Origin: Nodularia sp. LEGE 06071
GTDB taxonomy: Bacteria > Cyanobacteriota > Cyanobacteriia > Cyanobacteriales > Nostocaceae
Length of the DNA: 64,000 bases
Reading direction: 5' to 3'
Assembly (NCBI RefSeq): GCF_015207755.1
Contig: NZ_JADEWH010000004.1
Location: 124,001 to 188,000, forward strand
This document shows positions 1-9,272 of the stretch, piece after piece (the stretch's first letter is position 1; each line of letters starts with the position of its first letter). The notes beneath the pieces are model-generated. The model made no database searches. It saw only the letters and a list, made by a program, of their open reading frames with translations, and was not told the DNA's origin. Made by a program: the position numbers and the translations under genes.

Positions 1-21
1 CGTGTACCCGATTCCTTATTT

Positions 22-1920
22 ATGAATTCCGTAGAAAAAAACCCTGAGTTTGAAAATTTACTTACTTATTTGAGACAAAGCCGGGGCTTTGATTTCACAG
101 GCTATAAGCGTTCAACTTTGATGCGTCGGGTACGCAAGCGAATGCAATCTTTGAGCATTGAAAGCTTTGAGGATTACTTAGACTATTTAGAAGTGTATCC
201 AGACGAATTTAATCAACTGTTTAACACGATTCTGATCAACGTGACTGCTTTTTTTCGCGATGTCTCAGCCTGGGAATACTTAAAAGAGGAAGTGTTACCC
301 AAGATTGTGGCGCGGAAAAATCACCTAGACCACATCCGGATTTGGAGTGCGGGTTGTGCTTCTGGTGAAGAGGCTTACACTTTGGCGATGCTGATGGCGG
401 AAATTTTGGGAGCAGAAGAATTTCGTCAACGAGTAAAAATTTATGCTACAGATGTAGATGAAGAAGCTCTGAATCAAGCCCGTCAAGCAGTGTATTCAGC
501 TAAGGATGTCCAGCTAGTACCACCGGAACTGAAAGAAAAATATTTTGAGCCTACAGGAAATAACTATGTCTTTCGCCAAGACTTGCGCCGTTCAGTGATT
601 TTTGGTCGTCATGATTTGCTGCAAGATGCGCCAATTTCCCGTTTAGACTTGCTGGTATGTCGCAATACACTGATGTATTTTAATTCTGAAACTCAAGGGC
701 GGATTATGGCTCGGTTTCATTTTGCTCTTAATGATACAGGGTATCTGTTTTTGGGCAAGGCAGAGATGCTATTAATACATTCCAATTTATTCACCCCCGT
801 AGACTTAAAAAATCGCATATTTAGCAAAGTCACCGTGGGGAATTTACGCGATCGCCTGCTAGTTATGGCAAATACAGTAGACGAAGAATCTAGCCACCGT
901 TTATCTCGGTATATGCGGCTGCGAGAGATGGCTTTTGATTCAGCAACCATCGCCCAAGTCGTAGTGGATATCAATGGGACATTAGTGCTGATGAACTCCC
1001 AGGCGCGCACTGTGTTTGGTCTTTCACTCAAGGATTTAAGTCGTCCTTTTCAAGATTTAGAACTTTCCTACCGACCACTAGAATTGCGATCGCTCATTGA
1101 ACGGGCTTATGCGGAACGCCGGACGATCACCTTGACAAATGTAGAGCGCTATTTATCCAATGCCGAAATGCAATATTTGGATGTGCGAATCATCCCTTTG
1201 GAAGATGTTGATAATTCTCTGTTAGGTGTAAGCATTGTTTTTCATGATGTGACTCGTTTTATTCAACTCCAAGAAGCTTTGCAACGCTCTCGACAAGATT
1301 TGGAGACTACTAACGAGGAACTCCAGTCTACTAATGAAGAATTGGAGACTACCAATGAGGAACTCCAGTCTACCAATGAAGAATTGGAGACTACCAACGA
1401 GGAACTCCAGTCTACCAATGAAGAATTGGAGACCATGAACGAAGAACTCCAGTCTACCAATGAAGAATTACAAACCATTAATAACGAACTCAGCGAACGC
1501 ACCACAGAACTTAACCGCACTAATGTTTTCTTGGTCTGCATTCTCAAAAGTCTGCAAACAGGCATAGTGGTGATTGATAACAGCTTTAATATCTTAGTTT
1601 GGAATTACATGGTAGAGGATTTGTGGGGTTTAAGAACAGACGAAGTATTAGGAAAATCCTTATTTAGTCTAGATGTGGGTCTGCCTCTGGAGCAACTGCG
1701 ATCGCCTATCCGGGATTCCCTCTCTGGGAAGCAGCAGTTCCAAGAAATGATTTTAGATGCTACCAATCGCCGGGGAAGACAAATAAAATGTTATCTGGCT
1801 ATTACTCCCTTATTTGGCACAGTCATGGAAGGTGCTGTATTAATGATGACAGATGTAGATCGAGTCAAAAGTATGATTTCTAGCAAAGAAATTGTCCAAA
1901 GACGACAGCAACAACAATAG
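22..1920 (+). CDS. CheR-type protein methyltransferase with PAS domains
   Basis: This protein probably methylates glutamates of chemoreceptor-like proteins with S-adenosylmethionine. The N-terminal CheR helical domain (about residues 10-75) is followed by the SAM-binding fold, with NVTAFFRD at 73-80, GCASGEE at 111-117 and CRNTLMYF at 213-220. A PAS-like region lies at about 305-410. A coiled coil built from seven-residue units such as TNEELQS covers about 425-495, and a second PAS domain covers about 505-615. This is the common cyanobacterial CheR-PAS architecture, which is often fused to or next to CheB. The reading frame is open to the left edge of the window and no clear ribosome site precedes the ATG, so the real start, or a CheB domain, may lie outside. 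The kinase-like gene 25 bases downstream is probably co-transcribed. Confidence 0.85.
   Translation: MNSVEKNPEFENLLTYLRQSRGFDFTGYKRSTLMRRVRKRMQSLSIESFEDYLDYLEVYPDEFNQLFNTILINVTAFFRDVSAWEYLKEEVLPKIVARKNHLDHIRIWSAGCASGEEAYTLAMLMAEILGAEEFRQRVKIYATDVDEEALNQARQAVYSAKDVQLVPPELKEKYFEPTGNNYVFRQDLRRSVIFGRHDLLQDAPISRLDLLVCRNTLMYFNSETQGRIMARFHFALNDTGYLFLGKAEMLLIHSNLFTPVDLKNRIFSKVTVGNLRDRLLVMANTVDEESSHRLSRYMRLREMAFDSATIAQVVVDINGTLVLMNSQARTVFGLSLKDLSRPFQDLELSYRPLELRSLIERAYAERRTITLTNVERYLSNAEMQYLDVRIIPLEDVDNSLLGVSIVFHDVTRFIQLQEALQRSRQDLETTNEELQSTNEELETTNEELQSTNEELETTNEELQSTNEELETMNEELQSTNEELQTINNELSERTTELNRTNVFLVCILKSLQTGIVVIDNSFNILVWNYMVEDLWGLRTDEVLGKSLFSLDVGLPLEQLRSPIRDSLSGKQQFQEMILDATNRRGRQIKCYLAITPLFGTVMEGAVLMMTDVDRVKSMISSKEIVQRRQQQQ
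1300..1488 (+). repeat. 42-bp in-frame tandem repeat in the coiled coil
   Basis: Four 42-bp units begin at 1300, 1342, 1384 and 1426, and a partial unit begins at 1468. Each encodes two seven-residue blocks (ETTNEEL and QSTNEEL types). The units are nearly identical in DNA, so copy number could change by slippage and alter the coiled-coil length between the two PAS regions. Confidence 0.9.
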
Positions 1921-1945
1921 GAGTAATCACAGGAGAAGAAGGTAA

Positions 1946-4045
1946 ATGATCAGAGAAAATTTAGAACAAGCGATCGCCGGGGCGCATCAGCGACTAGATA
2001 ATTTATCTGAGCGTGCTAGTCAAATCGTACAGCCGAATGCTTCTCTGGAATTGTTGCAAGAAGCGATCGCCGAAACTGCCATTTCTTTAGAAGAGTTACA
2101 CGTATTGGCTGAAGAGCTAACACAGCAAAACCAGGAATTAGTGGCTACCCGCCATCTTGTAGAAGCAGAACGCCAGTCTTATCAGGATTTATTTAATTTT
2201 GCCCCCGATGGATATTTAGTTACTGATGTGACTGGGGTGATTCAAGAAGCTAACTATGCTGCGGCCAAGTTACTGAATGTCCGCCAATCTTACTTGATCG
2301 GCAAACCGTTGGCTGTGTTTGTCCATCCGACAGAACTGCCAAAATTTCGCTCCTTGATGGGAAAATTACAAGAGCAGCAAGATCACAAAAGCACCCAAGA
2401 GTTACGGATATTTCACAATGAGGGGAAAATAGACTTTCCGGCGGAAGTGACAGTTGTCCTGAATGAAGGTAATTCTGAGGGAAAAAAAGCGGGCTTGAGA
2501 TGGCTATTTCGGGATATTAGCGATCGCCTCCAAGCACAGCAAAAAATCCGCGAACAGGCGGCGCTGCTAGATATCACCACAGATGCCATTCTGGTGAGAG
2601 ACTTGCAAAACCAAGTTTTATATTGGAATAAAGGCGCAGAAAATATTTATGGCTGGCGCGCCGTGGAAGCGATCGGCAGAAATACCTGGGAACTGTTAAC
2701 ACCAGAAGCTTCACCTCAACTGGCTGAAGCGCTGAAAAGTGTTTTGGAGAATGGTTCATGGTTGGGGGAGTTACGCAAAGTCACCAGGAAAGGCCAGCCC
2801 GTGATTATTAACAGCCGTTGGATACTCATGTATGATGCCGCAGGTGCGCCCAAATCGATCATGACTGTGGACACTGATATCACCAAGAAAAAACAAGTAG
2901 AAATGCAGCTGCTACGCGCCCAGCGATTGGAAAGCCTCGGTACTCTCACCAGTGCGATCGCCAATGACCTGAATAATATCCTTTCTCCGATGATGACAGT
3001 CGCTCAACTTCTACCCCTAAAACATCCCCAGTTGGGTGAAAGTTCGCTACAGATGCTCAATTTATTGGAAACTAATACCAAACGGGGGACTGATTTAGTC
3101 CAACAAATGCAGTCATTTACCCGCAACTTTCAAAGCCAAAGCCCAATTGTGTTAGTTTCACAACTCATCCAAGAAGTTGAGCAAACAATCAAAGGCATAT
3201 TTCCTAAATCTATCGAAATTGCCACAGATATAGCATCAGACATCGAATTGGTTCTGAAAGATCAAGCCCAACTGCAAGAAGTATTGATCAACTTATTAGT
3301 GAATGCTCGTGATGCCATGCCTCAAGGTGGTAAAGTGCGAATTTCCGCGAATAAAGCCGTAATGGATCAAAGCTTTACGAAAACGCATATCGGCGCAAAA
3401 GTTGGTAACTACATAGTGATTACAGTTAGTGATACCAGAGATGGCATTGTTTCAGACAACAGCGCTGACGCATTTTTAACTACCAAAGAAAAGCGTAAAC
3501 ATACTGCTTTGAGTTTATCTATAATTATTGATATCATCAACAGCTATGGTGGTTTTGTGGAAGTCTCCAGTCAAGTAGGAGTGGGTAGCCAATTTCAAAT
3601 TTACTTACCCAGTAGTGACCGCACTCCCCCCACAGTGGATGAAATCAAACTGCCCACAGGCAACGGAGAATTAATTTTAGTTGTAGATCAGGAAGCGGCA
3701 ATTACTCAAATTACCAAAACCACATTAGAGATTCATAACTACAGGGTATTAATTGCCAACAATGGCATTGAAGCCCTCAGCCTCTATACCCAGCATCAAA
3801 AGGACATTCAACTAGTGTTGATAGATATGATGATGTCATCAATGACTGGGGGAACTGCTATTCGCACTTTGCAAATCATCAACCCGCAGGTACAAATTCT
3901 GGCTATGAGTGGATTTGCGGCGGCTGAGGCCTTAGTACAAACTACTGTGACGGGAATTCAAGGATTTTTAGCAAAACCTTTTACTGCGGATGAATTATTG
4001 AATTGCATCAGTAATGTACTTATGGCGAAAATGACTTCGAGTTAA
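1946..4045 (+). CDS. PAS-PAS hybrid histidine kinase-like protein, kinase core degenerate
   Basis: The architecture is an N-terminal helical region, a PAS domain (about 70-195), a second PAS domain (about 205-320), a HisKA-like helix pair, an HATPase-like domain (about 400-560) and a C-terminal receiver (about 570-695). The phospho-acceptor position of the H-box is Asn340 (AIANDLNN instead of AHDxNN). The G1 box reads DTRDGI (496-501) rather than DTGxGI. The G2 box reads HTALSLS (519-525) rather than GTGLGLS. The N-box region (LLVNARDAM) is intact. The receiver keeps Asp627 in VLIDMMM, the Ser of AMSG and Lys of LAKPF. The protein is therefore probably a non-catalytic kinase relative with a usable receiver, not an active autokinase. 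A purine-rich ribosome site (AGGAGAAGAAGG) precedes the ATG. The CheR gene upstream suggests a shared signalling unit. Confidence 0.85.
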   Translation: MIRENLEQAIAGAHQRLDNLSERASQIVQPNASLELLQEAIAETAISLEELHVLAEELTQQNQELVATRHLVEAERQSYQDLFNFAPDGYLVTDVTGVIQEANYAAAKLLNVRQSYLIGKPLAVFVHPTELPKFRSLMGKLQEQQDHKSTQELRIFHNEGKIDFPAEVTVVLNEGNSEGKKAGLRWLFRDISDRLQAQQKIREQAALLDITTDAILVRDLQNQVLYWNKGAENIYGWRAVEAIGRNTWELLTPEASPQLAEALKSVLENGSWLGELRKVTRKGQPVIINSRWILMYDAAGAPKSIMTVDTDITKKKQVEMQLLRAQRLESLGTLTSAIANDLNNILSPMMTVAQLLPLKHPQLGESSLQMLNLLETNTKRGTDLVQQMQSFTRNFQSQSPIVLVSQLIQEVEQTIKGIFPKSIEIATDIASDIELVLKDQAQLQEVLINLLVNARDAMPQGGKVRISANKAVMDQSFTKTHIGAKVGNYIVITVSDTRDGIVSDNSADAFLTTKEKRKHTALSLSIIIDIINSYGGFVEVSSQVGVGSQFQIYLPSSDRTPPTVDEIKLPTGNGELILVVDQEAAITQITKTTLEIHNYRVLIANNGIEALSLYTQHQKDIQLVLIDMMMSSMTGGTAIRTLQIINPQVQILAMSGFAAAEALVQTTVTGIQGFLAKPFTADELLNCISNVLMAKMTSS

Positions 4046-4095
4046 TCAAACAAACCCACCCAGCGATCAGATAAATTTTGGGTTAAAAATGAAAC

Positions 4096-5250
4096 ATGAA
4101 GATAATCAAGCCGATCACCAACTGGTTAGAAACCCGTGCTATTGCTCCTACATATACTGGGTGGGTGTTAGCAGGAATTGCTATTTGTTTTTTTGGGGCT
4201 GCCGTGAATACTATGGCTGGCTGGCTGTATGCCATTAGTGGCATTAGTTTTGCCATTTTAGGTATCTCCGCTTTTTTACCTCCGCGATCGCTAGTGGGTT
4301 TAGTTGTAAAACGTCGCCCGATGCAACCTGTCTCAGCAGGCGATGAGTTGACTGTGGAATTAGAAATCTGCAATCAGACGCGGCACGCTGTCAGCTTGTT
4401 ACAAGCAGAGGATTTATTACCATTTGTCTTGGGTAAACCAGTTAAAACCGCCATTGAGACGATTAACAGTCAAGGCAGTTACCATTGGGTATACTATCAA
4501 CCAACTTCCCAACGGGGAGTCTATCGCTGGCAGACAGTCGAACTGGCCACTGGTGCGCCTTTAGGATTGTTTTGGTGTCGCCGTCGGCGTGAGTGTACAG
4601 CCACAGCCATTGTTTATCCGACTGTGTTACCTTTGACCACTTGCCCCCTAGTGGATGAAATTGGGCAAGAAGAAAGCAAAAGAGGTGATCCCCGTGGAAG
4701 ACCTTTGCAAACAGCGACTTCGGGGTTAGTGCGATCGCTACGTCCATACCGCATGGGCGATCCCACACGCCTGATCCACTGGCGAACCAGCGCCCGCTAC
4801 GGGGAATTACGGGTGAGAGAGTTAGAAATAGTTACCGATGGGCAAGATATCGTCATTGCCCTTGACAGTGCCGGTAATTGGAACTCAGAGCAATTTGAGC
4901 AAGCAGTAATTGCCGCAGCATCCTTGTACTTTTATGCACAACGCCAACAAATGCAAGTGCAACTATGGACAGCATCCACAGGTTTAGTTCAAGGCGAGCG
5001 TGTGGTTTTAGAAACTTTAGCCGCAACCAGATATCAAGAAGAGATTAGCACCAGCGACCAAAGCAATGCCTTAATTTGGCTAACTCAAAACCCCTTAAGC
5101 CTGACTTCCCTACCCAAAGGTAGTCGTTGGGTATTGTGGCAAAATCTCACCTCACCAGATGAAGCAGCGGTAGTTAATTGGGATCACCCTGGTATTGTTG
5201 TGCAGAACGAACAAGACCTGCAACCGCAACTGCAAAAACTATTACCTTGA
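4096..5250 (+). CDS. DUF58 domain membrane protein
   Basis: Two hydrophobic segments at about residues 17-60 anchor the protein. The rest is a long soluble region with the DUF58 signature GDPTRLIHWRTSARYGELRV in the middle, followed by a von Willebrand A-like beginning (DIVIALDSAGNW). DUF58 proteins usually accompany MoxR AAA ATPases and are thought to help assemble or mature protein complexes; the exact role is not established. No MoxR gene is nearby here. The gene starts 50 bases after the kinase-like gene on the same strand, but with no obvious functional link to it. Confidence 0.8.
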   Translation: MKIIKPITNWLETRAIAPTYTGWVLAGIAICFFGAAVNTMAGWLYAISGISFAILGISAFLPPRSLVGLVVKRRPMQPVSAGDELTVELEICNQTRHAVSLLQAEDLLPFVLGKPVKTAIETINSQGSYHWVYYQPTSQRGVYRWQTVELATGAPLGLFWCRRRRECTATAIVYPTVLPLTTCPLVDEIGQEESKRGDPRGRPLQTATSGLVRSLRPYRMGDPTRLIHWRTSARYGELRVRELEIVTDGQDIVIALDSAGNWNSEQFEQAVIAAASLYFYAQRQQMQVQLWTASTGLVQGERVVLETLAATRYQEEISTSDQSNALIWLTQNPLSLTSLPKGSRWVLWQNLTSPDEAAVVNWDHPGIVVQNEQDLQPQLQKLLP

Positions 5251-5316
5251 TCCTGATCTCAAATCAGACTTCAATACTCATCAGTTCAAAAAAGAGGAAA
5301 GGGAGGTAATTTCCCA

Positions 5317-5354
5317 CCCCCTGCTCCCTGCTCCCCTGCTCCCTGCTCCCTGCC
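5317..5354. repeat. C-rich TGCTCCC heptamer tract
   Basis: This is a run of imperfect CCCTGCT/TGCTCCC heptamers between the DUF58 gene and ftrC. Related tracts occur in either orientation at 6260-6284, 23085-23100, 25101-25123, 26329-26450, 58262-58375 and 62100-62115. They are typical of cyanobacterial short tandemly repeated sequences and no function is visible. Confidence 0.7.
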
Positions 5355-5431
5355 TTTTCCGTCAGATTGGGGAAATCTCCCCAGTAATAGCCCCGTGAGG
5401 CTGAGGTACAATGCAAAGAAATATTTAAATT

Positions 5432-5809
5432 ATGAGCGCCGATATGATCTCATCAGAAAATAACACAACATCCACCGATAAAAGCCTAGAGGCAATGCGG
5501 CATTTTTCCGAACAGTACGCAAAACGGACTGGAACATACTTCTGTTCTGAACCTTCTGTCACCGCAGTCGTAATTGAAGGACTAGCCAAACATAAAGACG
5601 ATTTAGGTGCGCCATTGTGTCCCTGTCGCCACTACGAAGACAAAGAAGCGGAAGTCCATGCTACATATTGGAACTGTCCCTGCGTACCCATGAGAGAACG
5701 CAAAGAATGCCACTGTATGCTGTTTCTGACCCCAGATAACGAATTTGCGGGAGAAAAACAAGAAATTACTCTAGAAACCATCAAAGAAGTTCGAGAAAGT
5801 ATGGGATGA
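5432..5809 (+). CDS. ftrC: Ferredoxin-thioredoxin reductase, catalytic (beta) subunit
   Basis: This is the catalytic chain of ferredoxin:thioredoxin reductase, which passes photosynthetic electrons from ferredoxin through a 4Fe-4S cluster and a redox disulphide to thioredoxin. All seven family cysteines are present: Cys38, Cys63-x-Cys65, Cys82-x-Cys84 and Cys93-x-Cys95, with the characteristic CPC, CPC and CHC spacing. At 125 residues it is slightly longer than typical family members because of a polar Ser/Thr/Asn-rich N-terminus; a second ATG four codons in (5444) is possible. The last four bases overlap the start of the DUF309 gene (ATGA), so the two are probably translationally coupled. 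Confidence 0.95.
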   Translation: MSADMISSENNTTSTDKSLEAMRHFSEQYAKRTGTYFCSEPSVTAVVIEGLAKHKDDLGAPLCPCRHYEDKEAEVHATYWNCPCVPMRERKECHCMLFLTPDNEFAGEKQEITLETIKEVRESMG

Positions 5810-6198
5810 GCGAAATTATCCCCCAAGAGTTTTGGCAAGGGGTAGAACAGTTTAACTCTGGACAGTTCTACGCCTGTCATGACACTTTAGAGGCTTTGTG
5901 GATAGAAGCCAGCGAACCAGAAAAAACCTTTTATCAAGGCGTTCTCCAAATTGCTGTAGCGTTGTATCATTTAGGTAATGATAACTGGCGAGGTGCAGTA
6001 ATTTTACTGGGAGAAGGCAGCAATCGCCTGCGACGTTACCCATCTGTTTACAGCCGCATTGATGTAGACGAGTTATTGAGTCAGAGTGCAGGATTGTTGT
6101 CAGCATTACAACAAATGGGAGCAGAAAAGTTTAGTGCTGGTGACTTGAGCGATCGTCATGCTTTGCCTTCACCAAAAATAGTGCTAATCAACGAGTAA
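5806..6198 (+). CDS. DUF309 domain protein
   Basis: This 130-residue helical protein contains the DUF309 core: FNSGQFYACHDTLEALWIEA near the N-terminus, then FYQGVLQIAVALYHL. The biochemical function of the family is unknown. The gene overlaps ftrC by four bases. The overlap implies co-expression, though that alone does not show a redox role. Confidence 0.85.
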   Translation: MSEIIPQEFWQGVEQFNSGQFYACHDTLEALWIEASEPEKTFYQGVLQIAVALYHLGNDNWRGAVILLGEGSNRLRRYPSVYSRIDVDELLSQSAGLLSALQQMGAEKFSAGDLSDRHALPSPKIVLINE

Positions 6199-6586
6199 TA
6201 TCATGTCCGCCTAATTAATTATCATTGCCGCATCTGTGCAAAAACTGCCAAATCCTCTTTCCCCCTGCTCCCTGCTCCCCTGCGGCCTTCGTCACCGGAC
6301 ACGATATAAAACTACCCCCCTCATGGACTCGTTCCCAGCCCCAAACTGGGAATGCAGGCTTCGGGGCTGCTGTCTCCAAAATAGTCCATTAGTTAAGAGT
6401 CTTCCTATTCAAATCAATAGCGGGCTGCTATAAATGTGGATATTGGCGAAACCTTGAGGCTTGACAAAGCGTCAATATTCCCAGCGACCATCTCAACTTA
6501 CTCCAGAATGTAGATTTTATATCTGGACAAAGAAATTGAGATAATTAGTATACAAGCTGATATCCTAAATCTGTAATTAAAACATC
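6199..6586. other. Intergenic region with C-rich heptamers and a palindromic repeat
   Basis: No credible gene is seen. The region contains a C-rich heptamer tract (6260-6284) and a palindrome TTCCCAG (6332-6338) / CTGGGAA (6346-6352) within a GTTCCCAGCC...GGGAATGCAG sequence of a type dispersed in cyanobacterial genomes. The AT-rich end before 6587 probably holds the promoter of the lipopolysaccharide-transport genes. Confidence 0.6.
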
Positions 6587-7042
6587 ATGTCCTGCTATCA
6601 ATTACCAGTATCACAAATGCGTCGCGTGGGATTAGCCTTGATGCTACCAGCTGCACTCTTAGGTACATTGACATTTCCTTCTCGGATGCAAACTGCTACT
6701 GCACAAACATCTCAGCAAAATACTCCCCTCACAATCAGCGCTGATGTGCAAGAATATAACGCCAACACACAAGTAGCAACGGCTCGCGGTAACGTGCAGA
6801 TGTTGTATCCGGCTCGCCAGATTAAAGCCACAGCTGCTCAAGCACAATTCTTTAGCAAGGAACGCCGCATTGATTTGATGGGCGGTGTCTATATTTTGCA
6901 AGAGGGAGTTAATAGTATCCGTGCAGAGAAAGTGACTTATCTGATTGACGAAGGACGTTTTGTGGCTTTACCTCAATCCAACCGTCAAGTAGAGTCTACC
7001 TACATGGTGAATGATTCTGAAGTTGGCGGACAATCTAATTAG
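6587..7042 (+). CDS. LptA/OstA-family periplasmic protein
   Basis: The N-terminus is a signal peptide (hydrophobic core at about residues 14-30, probable cleavage after a TATA stretch near 39). The rest is one OstA/LptA-type beta domain with the motif ISADVQEYNANTQVATARGN followed by repeated strands. LptA proteins form the periplasmic bridge for lipopolysaccharide from the inner-membrane LptBFG-C complex to the outer membrane. At 151 residues it is about the size of a single-domain LptA. The ABC ATPase gene starts 27 bases downstream on the same strand and is almost certainly in the same transcript, which supports the assignment. Confidence 0.85.
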   Translation: MSCYQLPVSQMRRVGLALMLPAALLGTLTFPSRMQTATAQTSQQNTPLTISADVQEYNANTQVATARGNVQMLYPARQIKATAAQAQFFSKERRIDLMGGVYILQEGVNSIRAEKVTYLIDEGRFVALPQSNRQVESTYMVNDSEVGGQSN

Positions 7043-7069
7043 CATCAATTACCAACACAGGCGCGACTC

Positions 7070-7798
7070 GTGAAAATTGTTTTAGAGAATATTCACAAAT
7101 CTTACGGTAAGCGAAATATCGTCAATCGCGTCAACCTTTCCATTTCTCAGGGTGAAGTCGTCGGGTTACTAGGTCCCAATGGTGCGGGTAAAACGACGAC
7201 CTTTTACATTGCTACAGGCTTAGAAAAACCCAATCAAGGAAAAGTTTGGCTCGATGGTATAGAAATAACTGGAATGCCTATGCACAAAAGAGCGCAATTA
7301 GGCATTGGTTATTTAGCTCAGGAACCAAGTGTTTTTCGCCAACTCTCAGTCCAGGAGAATATTCTCTTAGTCCTAGAGCAAACTAATGTGCCACGATGGG
7401 AGTGGTCAAAACGAATTCAAGCTTTACTACACGAGTTTCGTTTGGAAAAAGTAGCGAATAGCAAAGGAATTCAACTTTCTGGTGGGGAAAGACGGCGAAC
7501 AGAATTAGCGAGGGCTTTAGCTGCGGGACGAGAAGGCCCGAAATTTTTACTTTTGGATGAACCATTCGCCGGAGTTGATCCCATTGCTGTTTCCGAGATT
7601 CAGCATATTGTCGCCCAATTAAGCGATCGCGGCATGGGCATATTAATTACAGATCACAATGTCCGCGAAACCTTAGCCATTACAGACCGCGCCTATATTA
7701 TGCGTGAGGGGCAAATTCTCGCCTTTGGTAATCCTGAAGAACTCTATAATAATCCCCTGGTACGGCAATACTATTTGGGTGATAACTTTCAAGCTTAA
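7070..7798 (+). CDS. lptB: LPS export ABC transporter ATP-binding protein LptB
   Basis: This cytoplasmic ATPase powers lipopolysaccharide extraction by the LptFG permease. Walker A is GPNGAGKT (35-42), the signature is LSGGERRR (136-143), Walker B is FLLLDE (159-164) and the H-loop is ITDHNV. The length (242 residues) and the compact single-domain form are typical for LptB. Translation begins at a GTG, 27 bases after the LptA-like gene. The permease gene follows after about 300 bases. Confidence 0.9.
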   Translation: MKIVLENIHKSYGKRNIVNRVNLSISQGEVVGLLGPNGAGKTTTFYIATGLEKPNQGKVWLDGIEITGMPMHKRAQLGIGYLAQEPSVFRQLSVQENILLVLEQTNVPRWEWSKRIQALLHEFRLEKVANSKGIQLSGGERRRTELARALAAGREGPKFLLLDEPFAGVDPIAVSEIQHIVAQLSDRGMGILITDHNVRETLAITDRAYIMREGQILAFGNPEELYNNPLVRQYYLGDNFQA

Positions 7799-7859
7799 AT
7801 TAGTAATTGAGCATTTATAGCAATTCCCATTCAAGTGAGGTACAAGCAGTAATAATTAA

Positions 7860-7889
7860 ACGCAGATGGACGCAGATAAACGCAGATAA
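7860..7889. repeat. Three 10-bp ACGCAGATRR tandem repeats
   Basis: Units at 7860, 7870 and 7880 read ACGCAGATGG, ACGCAGATAA and ACGCAGATAA. They lie in the 298-base gap between lptB and the permease gene. No open frame or other structure is seen in this gap. Confidence 0.8.
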
Positions 7890-8096
7890 TTTTGTACTGT
7901 ATTAGACTAGGAAATGCTATAACTGTTGATTTTTAGAGATAATTGGTATGACTGAAAATTAGCGGCTTTTGCCATTGATTGAAGTAGCACAAGAAGACAG
8001 GAACGACCACAAAATTGTGATATTTATCTAATTTTAAAGCAAATACTCGTGTTTTGCTGGTACTGGGGTGTTTATACTTTATTTTAATAATTCCTT

Positions 8097-9272
8097 ATGA
8101 TATCAAAGAAGCTCAATTCTTTATACAGCCTCAATTCGCTGTTGCCTTTTACGCTCATGGACCGCTACCTGACCAAGGAATTGGTCGCACCATTTTTATT
8201 TGGTGTGGGAGCATTTTCATCACTGGGTGTCACTATTGATGCTGTGTTTGAGCTAGTGAGGAAAATTGTTGAGTCTGGATTGCCAATTAGTATTGCAATT
8301 CAGGTTTTCTTGTTGAAATTTCCCAATTTTGTGGTCTTAGCTTTCCCCATGTCTACCCTGCTGGCTACTTTGATGACTTATAGTCGTCTTTCCAGCGAGA
8401 GCGAACTAATTGCTATGCGTGGCTGTGGGGTAAGTGTCTATCGCATGGTGCTAACGGCTGTGATGTTGAGTCTGCTGGTGACAGGGATGACATTTATCTT
8501 TAATGAGCAAATAGCACCAGCCGCAAATTACCAAGCAACTATGACTCTGGAAAAAGCCCTCAAGTCAGACAGACCGACTTTTCAGCAGTCAAATATCTTC
8601 TATCCGGAATATCGAGACATTGAACAGCCAGATGGTAGCAAAAACCGGATACTGGCACGCTTATTTTATGCTGACCAGTTTGATGGTAAGCAGATGAAGG
8701 GTTTAACAATTATTGACCGCTCCACGGAAGGTTTAAATCAAATTGTGGTTTCAGACTCTGCGGAGTGGAATGCTTCTGATAACGTTTGGGATTTTTACAA
8801 CGGTACGGTTTATTTAGTAGCTCCAGATCGCTCCTATCGCAACATTTTACGGTTTGAACATCAACAACTGCAACTGCCGCGCACACCATTAAACTTAGCC
8901 GAGAGAAGCCGAGACTATGGCGAAATGAATATTGCTGAATCTTTAGAACAATTAGAAATAGAACGTATTGGTGGCGACAGGCAAAAAATTCGCAAACTGC
9001 AAGTCCGGATTCAACAAAAATTTTCTTTGCCATTTGTCTGTGTAGTCTTTGGCTTGGTGGGTGCATCGATGGGAACCAGACCCCAGCGTAGCGGCAAAGG
9101 TACAAGTTTTGGTGTGAGTGTCATCGTAATTTTTACCTATTATTTAATTTTCTTTATTAGTGGTGCAATGGGACAAGCTGGTGTGTTCTCTCCCTTCATC
9201 GGAGCTTGGCTACCCAATTTCTTGTTTTTAGGAATAGGTTTATTCTTATTGATGCGGGTAGCTGAACGTTGA
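8097..9272 (+). CDS. LptF/LptG family (YjgP/YjgQ) permease
   Basis: This integral membrane permease of the LPS exporter has the family layout: membrane segments near the N-terminus (about residues 33-125, including FPMSTLLATLMTYSRLSSESE), a large periplasmic beta domain (about 140-290), and C-terminal membrane segments (about 305-385). Cyanobacteria often have a single LptF/G-type gene; whether a second exists cannot be judged here. The start is uncertain. The ATG at 8097 gives a 20-residue extension, while the ATG at 8157 gives MDRYLTKELV, which resembles the usual family start. Neither has a good ribosome site. Confidence 0.88.
   Translation: MISKKLNSLYSLNSLLPFTLMDRYLTKELVAPFLFGVGAFSSLGVTIDAVFELVRKIVESGLPISIAIQVFLLKFPNFVVLAFPMSTLLATLMTYSRLSSESELIAMRGCGVSVYRMVLTAVMLSLLVTGMTFIFNEQIAPAANYQATMTLEKALKSDRPTFQQSNIFYPEYRDIEQPDGSKNRILARLFYADQFDGKQMKGLTIIDRSTEGLNQIVVSDSAEWNASDNVWDFYNGTVYLVAPDRSYRNILRFEHQQLQLPRTPLNLAERSRDYGEMNIAESLEQLEIERIGGDRQKIRKLQVRIQQKFSLPFVCVVFGLVGASMGTRPQRSGKGTSFGVSVIVIFTYYLIFFISGAMGQAGVFSPFIGAWLPNFLFLGIGLFLLMRVAER

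Noticed and set aside
1263-1565. Long minus-strand frame opposite the CheR coiled coil
   Set aside because: It is produced by the 42-bp repeat on the coding strand and has a low-complexity Ser/Leu/Val product.
5195-5398. Frame across the end of the DUF58 gene and the C-rich tract
   Set aside because: Its second half is the translation of heptamer repeats and it overlaps a clear gene.
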